Both the position numbers and the translations under genes were made by a program. The notes below the pieces were generated by a model. That model searched no databases. It saw only the letters and a program-made list of their open reading frames with translations, and was not told where the DNA came from. DNA of 8,377 bases from JBOHUX01 sp050734915 (GTDB lineage Bacteria; Chloroflexota; Dormibacteria; Dormibacterales; Dormibacteraceae), in NCBI GenBank assembly GCA_050734915.1, contig JBOHUX010000104.1, forward strand, positions 1 through 8,377. The letters are read 5' to 3'. Below, piece after piece: positions 1 to 4,583 of this stretch; the stretch's first letter is position 1, and every line of letters starts with the position of its first letter.

Positions 1-795
1 GGACTCCCCCACCCGCACAACCTGCGCGCGGGATTCGGCTGCGAGGCCGCCGTTCGCGAGGCCGGCGCCCCCCCGGCCACAGTGGCGGTCATCGCCGGCG
101 AGCTGCGGGTCGGCCTCACCGCGGGCGAGCTGGAATCGCTGGCGGGGAGCGGTGCCCGCAAGGTCAGCGCGCGCGAGCTGGGGGGCACGATGGCGCACGG
201 TGCCGACGGTGCCACCACTGTCGCCGCCACCGTCCGCGCCGCCTCACTGGCCGGGATCCGCTTCATGGCCACGGGCGGCATCGGAGGTGTCCACCGCGGC
301 CGGCCCGAGGATCAGTCCGCCGACCTCGAGGAGATGGCGCGGTCGCCGGTGGCGGTCTTCTGCGCGGGAGCGAAGTCGATCCTCGACCTGGGCCTGACCC
401 GGGAACGCCTGGAGAGCCTCTCGGTTCCCCTCATCGGATTCGGGTGCGACGAGATGCCCGCCTTCTACACGCGGAGGAGCGGGATCTGGACCGACGCCCG
501 CGCCGAGTCGGCCGAGGAGGTGGCCCGCATCCTCGCGGCCGCCTGGGAGACCGGCTCCCGGGGGGTTGTGATCGCCATCCCCCCGCCCGAGGAGCTGCCC
601 GGCGCGGAGGCGATCATCGCGCAAGCCGTCACCGAGACCGCCTCGGTTCGGGGTCCGGAGGCGACCCCGCGCGTGCTGGCGCGGATCGCCGAGATCTCCC
701 AGGGCCGCTCGGTGACGGTCAACGTCTCCCTGGTCATCAACAACGCCGGCGTGGCCGCGCGGGCGGCCCTCGCCTTCTCCCGTCTGGGCGGCTGA
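1..795 (+). CDS. psuG: Pseudouridine-5'-phosphate glycosidase, 5'-truncated by window edge
   Basis: The reading frame is open from base 1 to the TGA at 793-795, so this is the C-terminal 264 codons of a protein that usually has about 300 to 310 residues. The enzyme reversibly cleaves the C-glycosidic bond of pseudouridine 5'-phosphate to uracil and ribose 5-phosphate in pseudouridine salvage. The fragment opens with the family's G-L-P-x-P-x-N stretch and continues with G-A-T-T-V-A-A-T, A-T-G-G-I-G-G-V-H-R-G and C-A-G-A-K-S-I-L-D-L-G. The lysine of C-A-G-A-K-S (fragment residue 125, codon 373-375) matches the Schiff-base lysine of E. coli PsuG. The aspartate of S-A-D-L, 17 residues earlier, and the lysine of K-V-S-x-R-E-L (residue 54) match the other catalytic-site residues by spacing. 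The catalytic glutamate lies upstream of base 1. A GTG at 82 is not the true start, because homology continues upstream of it. The 3' end converges on the next gene with a 10-nt gap. Confidence 0.95.
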   Translation, partial: GLPHPHNLRAGFGCEAAVREAGAPPATVAVIAGELRVGLTAGELESLAGSGARKVSARELGGTMAHGADGATTVAATVRAASLAGIRFMATGGIGGVHRGRPEDQSADLEEMARSPVAVFCAGAKSILDLGLTRERLESLSVPLIGFGCDEMPAFYTRRSGIWTDARAESAEEVARILAAAWETGSRGVVIAIPPPEELPGAEAIIAQAVTETASVRGPEATPRVLARIAEISQGRSVTVNVSLVINNAGVAARAALAFSRLGG

Positions 796-805
796 GTGCG
801 GCTCG

Positions 806-1321
806 CTAGCTCCCCGACAGGCCGGCCTGGAAGCGGCGGTGCCGGCGCAGGATCGGGTAGGCGCGTCCGATCCAGAGCCCGGCCGAGAAGAACAGCAGGT
901 CCGCCGACACGATGGCGATCGGCGCCGGGACGGAGGCCTCCCTGGCGATGGCCTCCGCGGTGGCCGGCCCGCCGGCGAAGAGCGTGCCGGTGGCGGCGTA
1001 GTGGACCGCGTACCGAAGCACCAGGGTGGCCAGGAAGACGGCCAGATAGGTGGCTCCGCCGCGCATCCACAGCTCCCCTTCCCGGGGCGACCAGAAGGTC
1101 ATCGTGCGAACCATCAGCCAGCCCGCGACGAAGCCCGCCGCGGCGAAGAGTGGGGCGACGGCGACCGCCAGTTCGTGATGGGGGAGCCGGCCGGCCCCGA
1201 AGAAGCTCAGGACCGAGACGAGCGCGATGAGGACGGTGACCACGATCAGGCGCCCCTCGCTGACGCGCCGGGGACGCATCCGGCGGTAGAGCCCGAACGC
1301 GACGAGCGCGGCCACCGCCAC
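806..1321 (-). CDS. CcdC/DUF1453-like integral membrane protein
   Basis: A 171-aa hydrophobic protein from GTG at 1321 to TAG at 806-808. About five membrane segments are visible: near residues 2-12 (short), 24-42, 50-70, 88-108 and 133-153. After the first segment comes a basic R-R-M-R-P-R-R-V stretch. A later segment carries V-R-T-M-T-F-W followed by a polar loop and a Y-L-A-V-F-L helix. This layout resembles DUF1453/CcdC-type proteins, some of which are linked to cytochrome c maturation. I see no catalytic motif, so the function is open. The start is uncertain: the frame stays open upstream to about 1408, and residues encoded at 1322-1345 would complete the first helix. No ATG, GTG or TTG exists there, only CTG at 1385-1387 and ATC codons near 1373-1381, just downstream of a TACCCT box. 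The gene diverges from the cupin gene. Confidence 0.7.
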   Translation of the reverse strand: MAVAALVAFGLYRRMRPRRVSEGRLIVVTVLIALVSVLSFFGAGRLPHHELAVAVAPLFAAAGFVAGWLMVRTMTFWSPREGELWMRGGATYLAVFLATLVLRYAVHYAATGTLFAGGPATAEAIAREASVPAPIAIVSADLLFFSAGLWIGRAYPILRRHRRFQAGLSGS

Positions 1322-1385
1322 CGCCGTCGAAACGGTGGAGGCGCCGCCCTGTGCGGCGAGGGGGAGCGTGGAGATGGCGATCGGC

Positions 1386-1391
1386 AGGGTA
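1386..1391 (-). promoter_or_regulatory. Candidate -10 box (TACCCT) for the DUF1453-like gene
   Basis: TACCCT on the minus strand fits the TANNNT -10 pattern seen at other genes in this window. A start site about 7 nt downstream would leave a roughly 58-nt leader to the GTG at 1321, or almost none if translation starts at one of the upstream non-standard codons. No convincing -35 is visible. Confidence 0.35.
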
Positions 1392-1409
1392 CCACGGGGC
1401 GCGGGCCGC

Positions 1410-1415
1410 TACGCT
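1410..1415 (+). promoter_or_regulatory. Candidate -10 box (TACGCT) of the cupin gene, near-leaderless
   Basis: TACGCT ends 9 nt before the GTG at 1425, so a transcript would begin at or within a few bases of the start codon. It lies 18 nt from the oppositely oriented TACCCT box, so the two divergent promoters share DNA and probably cannot be fully occupied together. Confidence 0.45.
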
Positions 1416-1424
1416 GAGCGGACG

Positions 1425-1841
1425 GTGCGCTCTCTCGACCGGCTCGTCCTCGTCCGCCCGGATGAGTGCCGCGGCGACACGCCGCAGACCTCGGGCATGC
1501 GGCGTCTGGCCGCCATCTCCGGCGCCACCGTGGGCGCCGAGGGGATCTGGATGGGCAGGACCCATGTGCCGTCCGGCACGGCGTCCGGCGCCCACCATCA
1601 CGGGCGGTCGGAGACGGCCATCTTCGTGCTCGCGGGTCGGCCCGTGTTCATCTACCGCGACGGCGTCCGGGAGGTGCGCCTGGAATCCGCGCCCGGCGAC
1701 TTCGTCTACGTGCCCCCCTTCGTTCCCCACATCGAGTCCAATCTCGAATCCGACGAGGAGGCGGTCGTGATCATCGCCCGGACCACCCAGGAGGCGATCG
1801 TCGAGAACCTGCCGAGCCTGGAGGGCGAGCCGACCCGCTGA
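1425..1841 (+). CDS. Small single-domain cupin protein
   Basis: A 138-aa protein with one cupin beta-barrel. Cupin motif 1 is seen as G-A-H-H-H-G-R-S-E followed by G at residue 71 (histidines 57-59, Glu63). Motif 2 is G-D-F-V-Y-V-P-P-F-V-P-H-x3-N (Gly91 to Asn106, His102). The two metal-binding histidines of motif 1, the glutamate and the motif 2 histidine are all present, so a bound divalent metal is likely. The substrate cannot be read from sequence: the family includes isomerases, dioxygenases and pure sensors. I chose GTG 1425 because it follows a TACGCT box by 9 nt. The frame is open further up to 1335, but that part overlaps the divergent promoter and looks non-coding. Mannose-6-phosphate isomerase-like cupins are the nearest general class. 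Confidence 0.85.
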   Translation: MRSLDRLVLVRPDECRGDTPQTSGMRRLAAISGATVGAEGIWMGRTHVPSGTASGAHHHGRSETAIFVLAGRPVFIYRDGVREVRLESAPGDFVYVPPFVPHIESNLESDEEAVVIIARTTQEAIVENLPSLEGEPTR

Positions 1842-1845
1842 GCCC

Positions 1846-1868
1846 GGGATCCGGGGCACCGGATCACC
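1846..1868 (+). terminator. Hairpin just after the cupin stop codon
   Basis: A perfect 7-bp stem (1848-1854 with 1859-1865, arm GATCCGG) closes a 4-nt loop. Two further G-C pairs follow across a one-base bulge. It starts 5 nt after the cupin stop. No T-run follows, as is common in very GC-rich genomes, so it is a candidate terminator only. Confidence 0.45.
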
Positions 1869-1899
1869 CGTGTCCCGGCGGGCGGGCTACGTGGCTCGG

Positions 1900-1930
1900 G
1901 GCGCCGGCAGCCTCCACCATTCCCGGCGCC
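1900..1930 (-). terminator. GC-rich hairpin downstream of the 59-aa peptide gene
   Basis: An 8-bp perfect stem GGCGCCGG/CCGGCGCC (1900-1907 with 1923-1930) has a 15-nt loop and starts 20 nt beyond the minus-strand stop at 1951. It lies in the convergent gap between the cupin and the small membrane peptide and may terminate either transcript. No T-run is present. Confidence 0.4.
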
Positions 1931-1950
1931 GCGCGACCGGCTTCATACGG

Positions 1951-2130
1951 TCAGTCCCAGCTGGGTCCCTGCCCGTCGTGGCTCTCGTGGGATGCCGCGG
2001 CGGCGAGGGGGGACGCCTCCAGATCATCGCGCAGGAGGTGCACGCACTCGAACAGGAAGAGGAGCAGTGAGGCCGCGCCCGCCAGGCCGGCGGCGACCGC
2101 CAGGAGAAGCCACGGCATCGCCAGATCCAT
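1951..2130 (-). CDS. 59-aa single-pass membrane peptide, unrecognised
   Basis: A short ORF from ATG 2130 to TGA at 1951-1953. The N-terminus begins M-D-L-A-M-P-W and then forms one hydrophobic helix of about 25 residues (roughly 6-30, rich in Leu and Ala, ending in F-E-C-V-H). A polar, acidic tail of about 27 residues begins R-D-D and ends G-P-S-W-D. Codon third positions are almost all G or C, as in the neighbouring genes. The ORF is preceded by TAATCT ending exactly 7 nt before the ATG, the same leaderless geometry as the selenoprotein gene. I do not recognise a family. It starts 43 nt after the stop of the Crp/Fnr-type gene on the same strand, so it may be co-transcribed with it or driven by its own promoter. 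It is easily missed because of its size. Confidence 0.6.
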   Translation of the reverse strand: MDLAMPWLLLAVAAGLAGAASLLLFLFECVHLLRDDLEASPLAAAASHESHDGQGPSWD

Positions 2131-2137
2131 CTCGTTG

Positions 2138-2143
2138 AGATTA
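2138..2143 (-). promoter_or_regulatory. Candidate leaderless -10 box (TAATCT) for the 59-aa peptide gene
   Basis: TAATCT is separated by 7 nt (CAACGAG) from the ATG at 2130, which puts the expected transcription start at or next to the A of the start codon. There is no purine-rich Shine-Dalgarno. The box lies in the 43-nt gap after the regulator gene. Confidence 0.5.
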
Positions 2144-2173
2144 GGCCGGACTCAGATCGTCGCAGTGCGTGCG

Positions 2174-2881
2174 CTAACACTCCTCGCGGGAGGCGGGGAC
2201 CTCCGGGGCCTCCCCTCCGAGCATCTCCTGGAGGGCCTGGCGGTCGAGGCGGTAGCGCCCCGCCTCGAACGAGATGGCTCCCAGCTCCATGAGGCGGCCC
2301 AGGTGCAGCGTCGCCGTCTCCCGCCGCATCCCCAGCATGTCGGCGAGCATCTGGTGCGTCAGGCGCAGGTCGATCACCATCCACGCGCCTTCCGGATGCG
2401 CCACCGTTCTCGCCAGGGCCAGGAGCTGGCGCGCCAGCCTCAGGCTGGGTTCGCGCAGCGTGACCAACTCCAGGTGCTCCTCGCGATTGGCCAGCCGGTC
2501 AGTGATCTTGCGCAGGAGATTGGACGCGACGGCCGGGTCGGCACGCATGGCCCGTTCCAGTTGCTCGAGCGTGAGGGAGGCGACCGAGGAGTCGACGGCG
2601 GCGGCCGAGAAATGGCCCTGATGCCCGGCCAGCGAGAGGAGGCCGTCGAACCCGCCCGCCTCGATGAGCTCCAGGAGCAGCTCCCGCCCATCAGCGGTCA
2701 GCTGATAGGCGCGCAAGCGGCCCGAGAGAAGCAGGTGGAGACTGCTGGGATGCTCGCCCGGCATGCCGAGGATCTGCCCCCGCCTCACGGTGCGCATCAC
2801 CGCCTGCCTGCCGACGAAGGCGAGCGCCTCCGGGTCGGCGCCCTTGAAGATCGGATGATCGAGAACCGGATGCTCCGCCAT
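2174..2881 (-). CDS. Crp/Fnr-family transcriptional regulator
   Basis: A 235-aa protein of the usual family length when started at ATG 2881. The frame is open further upstream, but that part is not family-like. Residues about 10-110 form the cyclic-nucleotide-binding-type beta-roll, with R-R-G-Q-I-L and L-L-S-G-R-L-R-A-Y. Residues about 113-140 form the dimer helix. Residues about 173-202 form the winged helix-turn-helix (L-T-H-Q-M-L-A-D-M-L-G then R-R-E-T-A-T-L). The phosphate-binding G-E-L and R-S residues of E. coli Crp are not kept: the region reads G-F-D-G-L-L and H-F-S-A. The only cysteine is the last residue, so neither cAMP binding nor an Fnr-type iron-sulfur cluster is supported. In the recognition helix the usual E-T-V-S-R is E-T-A-T-L, losing the arginine that normally contacts DNA. 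The upstream region has at best a weak GATGAT box 9 nt before the ATG. Confidence 0.88.
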   Translation of the reverse strand: MAEHPVLDHPIFKGADPEALAFVGRQAVMRTVRRGQILGMPGEHPSSLHLLLSGRLRAYQLTADGRELLLELIEAGGFDGLLSLAGHQGHFSAAAVDSSVASLTLEQLERAMRADPAVASNLLRKITDRLANREEHLELVTLREPSLRLARQLLALARTVAHPEGAWMVIDLRLTHQMLADMLGMRRETATLHLGRLMELGAISFEAGRYRLDRQALQEMLGGEAPEVPASREEC

Positions 2882-3041
2882 GCGACACCTATCATCGTCG
2901 AGCGCTGCCCCGGTGAGTCGCGTTCCGGCTCCGCCAGGGAGCTCAGCGAGGGCGGCCATTCGGCTCGACGGTGAGTCACCCGCGCCGATGCACGGACCTC
3001 GGCGCAGGTCCTGGATCAGCCTCGTGGGGTCAATGTCGAGC

Positions 3042-3374
3042 TCACGAGAACGGCACCAGCTCCACGTCCTGGCCTCCGGCGAGCCTGCCGACCGCCCGGT
3101 CGAAGGTGGCCAGGCGTGCCCCATGCCGGCGGGCAAGCGCCAGCAGGCGCGCGTCCGCGACCTGCCGGTGGTGCCGGCCCGCTCGCCGGCCAGGTGCTCG
3201 CCGACCACCACCGGGATGTTGTCGGGAAGAAATCGGTGCTCGGAGAGCTCCCGGACCCGTCCGAGCAGCGTCAGCGCCTCCGCCGATCCTGACCGCCTCG
3301 GAGGTCATGGACGGGTTCGAGGAGAGCCGGACGAGACCCGCCTCGGTGATGGGCGTCGTCGCCCAGGGCCGAGC
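3042..3374 (-). pseudogene. vapC (PIN-domain toxin) remnant: N-terminus missing, two frameshifts
   Basis: Three pieces in two frames together resemble the C-terminal two thirds of a VapC ribonuclease. From 3365 the frame reads W-A-T-T-P-I-T-E-A-G and S-S-N-P, which carries the second conserved acidic residue. Near 3281-3286 it shifts by one base into a frame giving E-A-L-T-L-L-G-R-V-R, H-R-F-L-P-D-N and G-E-H-L. Near 3174-3180 it shifts back to H-H-R-Q-V-A-D-A-R-L-L-A-L-A, L-A-T-F-D-R-A and a TGA at 3042-3044, supplying the last two PIN aspartates. The first roughly 48 residues, including the first catalytic aspartate, are absent: homology begins within about 10 nt of the tRNA 3' end at 3375, and the other side of the tRNA does not hold them. 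No vapB partner is visible. The frameshifts could be assembly errors; the missing N-terminus could not. Confidence 0.75.
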
Positions 3375-3450
<76 letters not shown>

Positions 3451-3468
3451 GGTCGCTGGCCGGGTTGG

Positions 3469-3474
3469 ATTCTA
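3469..3474 (-). promoter_or_regulatory. Candidate -10 box (TAGAAT) of tRNA-Thr
   Basis: TAGAAT lies 18 nt upstream of the mature tRNA 5' end, giving a short 5' leader of about 11 nt for RNase P removal. It matches TANNNT closely. A clear -35 is not visible at 16 to 18 nt upstream. Confidence 0.5.
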
Positions 3475-3579
3475 CCCGTGGGTGCCGGATGGACAGGGAG
3501 CGTCTGACCGCAGGTCACCTCGCCGAGGCCCCAGCCTCCGCGCCGTCGATGCCGCTCGCCTCGAACGACGAAGACGCGG

Positions 3580-3774
3580 CTATGCCGGTGGGGAGGCGTC
3601 CCGCTCGCGGTGGAGTCGGAAGGTCGCCCGGGCGACCTCCATGTAGCGGATGACGAGCGCGATGTACCGATCGGCGTCGGCCACCAGCCGCTCGTCACCA
3701 CCGTGCCGGCGCTTGATCGACTGGACCGCGAACCGGCCGCCCCGGAAGTAGGGCACCAGCGACTCCAGAGGCAT
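3580..3774 (-). CDS. Unrecognised 64-aa protein downstream of the selenoprotein
   Basis: The ORF starts at ATG 3774, 7 nt after the stop of the selenoprotein gene, with GAGGGG ending 10 nt upstream as a possible ribosome binding site. Translation is probably coupled. A GTG at 3795 in the same frame would overlap the upstream gene by 14 nt and add seven residues. The sequence has a short N-terminal part (P-L-E-S-L-V-P-Y-F), a basic stretch (K-R-R-H), then a likely amphipathic helix with Y-I-A-L-V-I-R-Y-M-E-V-A-R. It has no cysteines, signal peptide or membrane helix. I do not recognise a family and assign no function. The tight spacing suggests one transcript with the redox protein. Confidence 0.55.
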   Translation of the reverse strand: MPLESLVPYFRGGRFAVQSIKRRHGGDERLVADADRYIALVIRYMEVARATFRLHRERDASPPA

Positions 3775-3781
3775 GGGCGGA

Positions 3782-4243
3782 TCACCCCTCGCCACCGGCC
3801 GCCTCCCCCCCGACCGCGGCCAGGATCTGCTCGTCGACCGGACGGTCCGCGTAGTCGTCGCCGATCATCTCGAACGCGATCGAACGATCGGGACGGACCA
3901 CGAACACGGCCGGCTTGGCGATGCCGCCCTCCCCGTCAGACCAGACGCCCCACCGCCGGATCACGTCACCCTCCGGGTCGCTGAGGATCGGAAAGGGCAG
4001 GAGCAGCTTCTCGACCATCGCCCGATTGTTCGGGACCGGGTCCACCACGACCGCCGCGATCTCGAGGCCCGCGGCCTCGAACCTCCCGATGTCCCGCGCG
4101 TACGAGGCCAACTGCCCGTTGCAGTAGGGTCACCAGTCGCCCCGGTAGAAGACCAGCATGACCGAGCCCCGCGCCAGCGCCTCCTCCAGGCGCCAGCTCC
4201 GCCCATCGTGGGCGGTCAGCTGGAAGTCCTCGGCTCGTTCCAT
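3782..4243 (-). CDS. Peroxiredoxin-like (AhpC/TSA, PRX-like) selenoprotein with UxxC motif
   Basis: Read through one in-frame TGA (4130-4132), this is a 153-aa thioredoxin-fold redoxin. After M-E-R-A-E-D-F-Q-L comes V-M-L-V-F-Y-R-G-D-W, then the TGA codon as residue 38, then P-Y-C-N-G-Q-L. Family members usually have cysteine at that place (F-Y-R-G-x-W-C-P-Y-C), so TGA replaces exactly the redox-active first cysteine and leaves the resolving Cys41. Downstream, family features continue without damage: A-A-V-V-V-D, F-P-I-L-S-D-P, A-K-P-A-V-F-V-V near the cis-proline loop, and G-D-D-Y-A-D-R-P. This is the pattern of a selenoprotein, not of a decayed gene. The likely role is thiol- or glutathione-type peroxide or disulfide reduction in the cytoplasm, as no signal peptide is seen. 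ATG 4243 follows TAACGT by 7 nt, so the message is probably leaderless. Starting at the TTG codon at 4111, after the TGA, would remove the active site and is unlikely. Confidence 0.85.
4098..4122 (-). promoter_or_regulatory. Candidate bacterial SECIS hairpin after the Sec UGA
   Basis: Downstream of the TGA, ACGGGC (4114-4119) pairs with GCCT-c-GT (4102-4108, one bulged C and one G-U pair) around the loop AGTTG (4109-4113). A further GC/GC pair lies across a small internal loop. The apical loop begins 16 nt after the TGA and has a G in its second position, as the bacterial SECIS consensus asks. A competing 5-bp hairpin (ACTGC/GCAGT) sits only 8 nt after the TGA, which is too close for a typical SECIS. 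Confidence 0.5.
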
Positions 4244-4250
4244 CCCTACG

Positions 4251-4256
4251 ACGTTA
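4251..4256 (-). promoter_or_regulatory. Candidate leaderless -10 box (TAACGT) of the selenoprotein gene
   Basis: TAACGT ends 7 nt before ATG 4243 (spacer CGTAGGG), the same distance as at the 59-aa peptide gene. It indicates that the selenoprotein unit has its own promoter and is not just read through from mtrB. Confidence 0.5.
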
Positions 4257-4261
4257 CCCGA

Positions 4262-4287
4262 ATCCGCGATCCCCGCTGGCCGCGGAT
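4262..4287 (-). terminator. Inverted repeat in the mtrB to selenoprotein gap
   Basis: ATCCGCG (4262-4268) pairs perfectly with CGCGGAT (4281-4287) around a 12-nt loop. An alternative 6-bp pairing is CGATCC (4267-4272) with GGATCG (4284-4289). The repeat sits 38 nt after the mtrB stop and just upstream of the TAACGT box, so it may end the dnaE-mtrB transcript or act as an operator. There is no T-run. Confidence 0.35.
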
Positions 4288-4324
4288 CGGTGAATCCCGG
4301 ATCGACAGGCCGGAGAGGGCGGGG

Positions 4325-4567
4325 TCAGCTCGACTCGACCCGGCCGACGTCGGTCAGGATCTCGGCCCGGCCCCGGATCTTGATGGCGGCGGTGAGGTCG
4401 GTGAACTGGGCGACCATCACCTCCCCGCCATCGAGCCGCTCGGAATGGTGAGACCGGGTATCGCGACCGCGGGTGAGGCCCATGATGATGACCCCGTCCT
4501 CGAGCGCCTTGACCACGATGTAGCGGCCCCGCTCGGCCGGCCGCGGAGCCCCTTCGTCGCCGATCAT
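4325..4567 (-). CDS. mtrB: Transcription attenuation protein MtrB (TRAP, trp RNA-binding attenuation protein)
   Basis: An 80-aa protein that aligns along its length with B. subtilis TRAP, offset by 7 residues. The core V-V-K-A-L-E-D-G, G-L-T-R-G-x-D-T, H-H-S-E-R-L-D and A-Q-F-T is kept. TRAP forms an 11-mer ring which, when loaded with tryptophan, wraps G/UAG-repeat RNA and causes attenuation or translation block of trp genes. Tryptophan-pocket residues equivalent to Thr25, Thr30, Asp39, Gln47 and Thr49 are present (32, 37, 46, 54, 56). The RNA-binding Lys37/Lys56/Arg58 triad appears as Arg44/Lys63/Arg65. His51 and Ser53 positions are Leu58 and Ala60. The N-terminus is about 7 residues longer. 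ATG 4567 follows a strong GAGGAGGG whose first bases overlap the dnaE stop, indicating translational coupling. No mtrA/folE lies next to it, unlike in Bacillus. Confidence 0.93.
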   Translation of the reverse strand: MIGDEGAPRPAERGRYIVVKALEDGVIIMGLTRGRDTRSHHSERLDGGEVMVAQFTDLTAAIKIRGRAEILTDVGRVESS

Positions 4568-4583
4568 GCCGGTGCCCTCCTCA
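4568..4583 (-). promoter_or_regulatory. Strong ribosome binding site of mtrB overlapping the dnaE stop
   Basis: On the minus strand TGAGGAGGG follows, with the dnaE TGA supplying its first bases and 8 nt separating AGGAGG-type bases from ATG 4567. It fixes the mtrB start and makes re-initiation after dnaE likely. It is the only strong Shine-Dalgarno I find in this window. Confidence 0.8.

Noticed and set aside
193..210. Suspected loss of a catalytic lysine in PsuG (His at fragment residue 66)
   Set aside because: Spacing to the Schiff-base lysine shows that the E. coli Lys93 equivalent is the lysine of K-V-S-x-R-E-L at fragment residue 54, which is present.
818..829. Perfect 12-nt palindrome CAGGCCGGCCTG beyond psuG as a terminator
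   Set aside because: It has no loop, lies inside the coding end of the converging gene and lacks a T-run. It is probably codon-driven.
465..1859. A 464-codon minus-strand open frame across psuG, the membrane protein gene and the cupin gene
   Set aside because: It runs antisense to psuG and the cupin and in another frame of the membrane protein gene. Its translation is Arg/Pro/Gly-rich without motifs.
3505..3517. Small hairpin TGACC-GCA-GGTCA between the 64-aa ORF and tRNA-Thr
   Set aside because: A 5-bp stem with a 3-nt loop is within chance expectation at this composition.
3782..4132. The in-frame TGA as a simple nonsense mutation (pseudogene)
   Set aside because: It falls exactly on the catalytic cysteine codon, no other damage is present, and a SECIS-like hairpin follows. 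Selenocysteine explains it better, though the genome must show Sec machinery.
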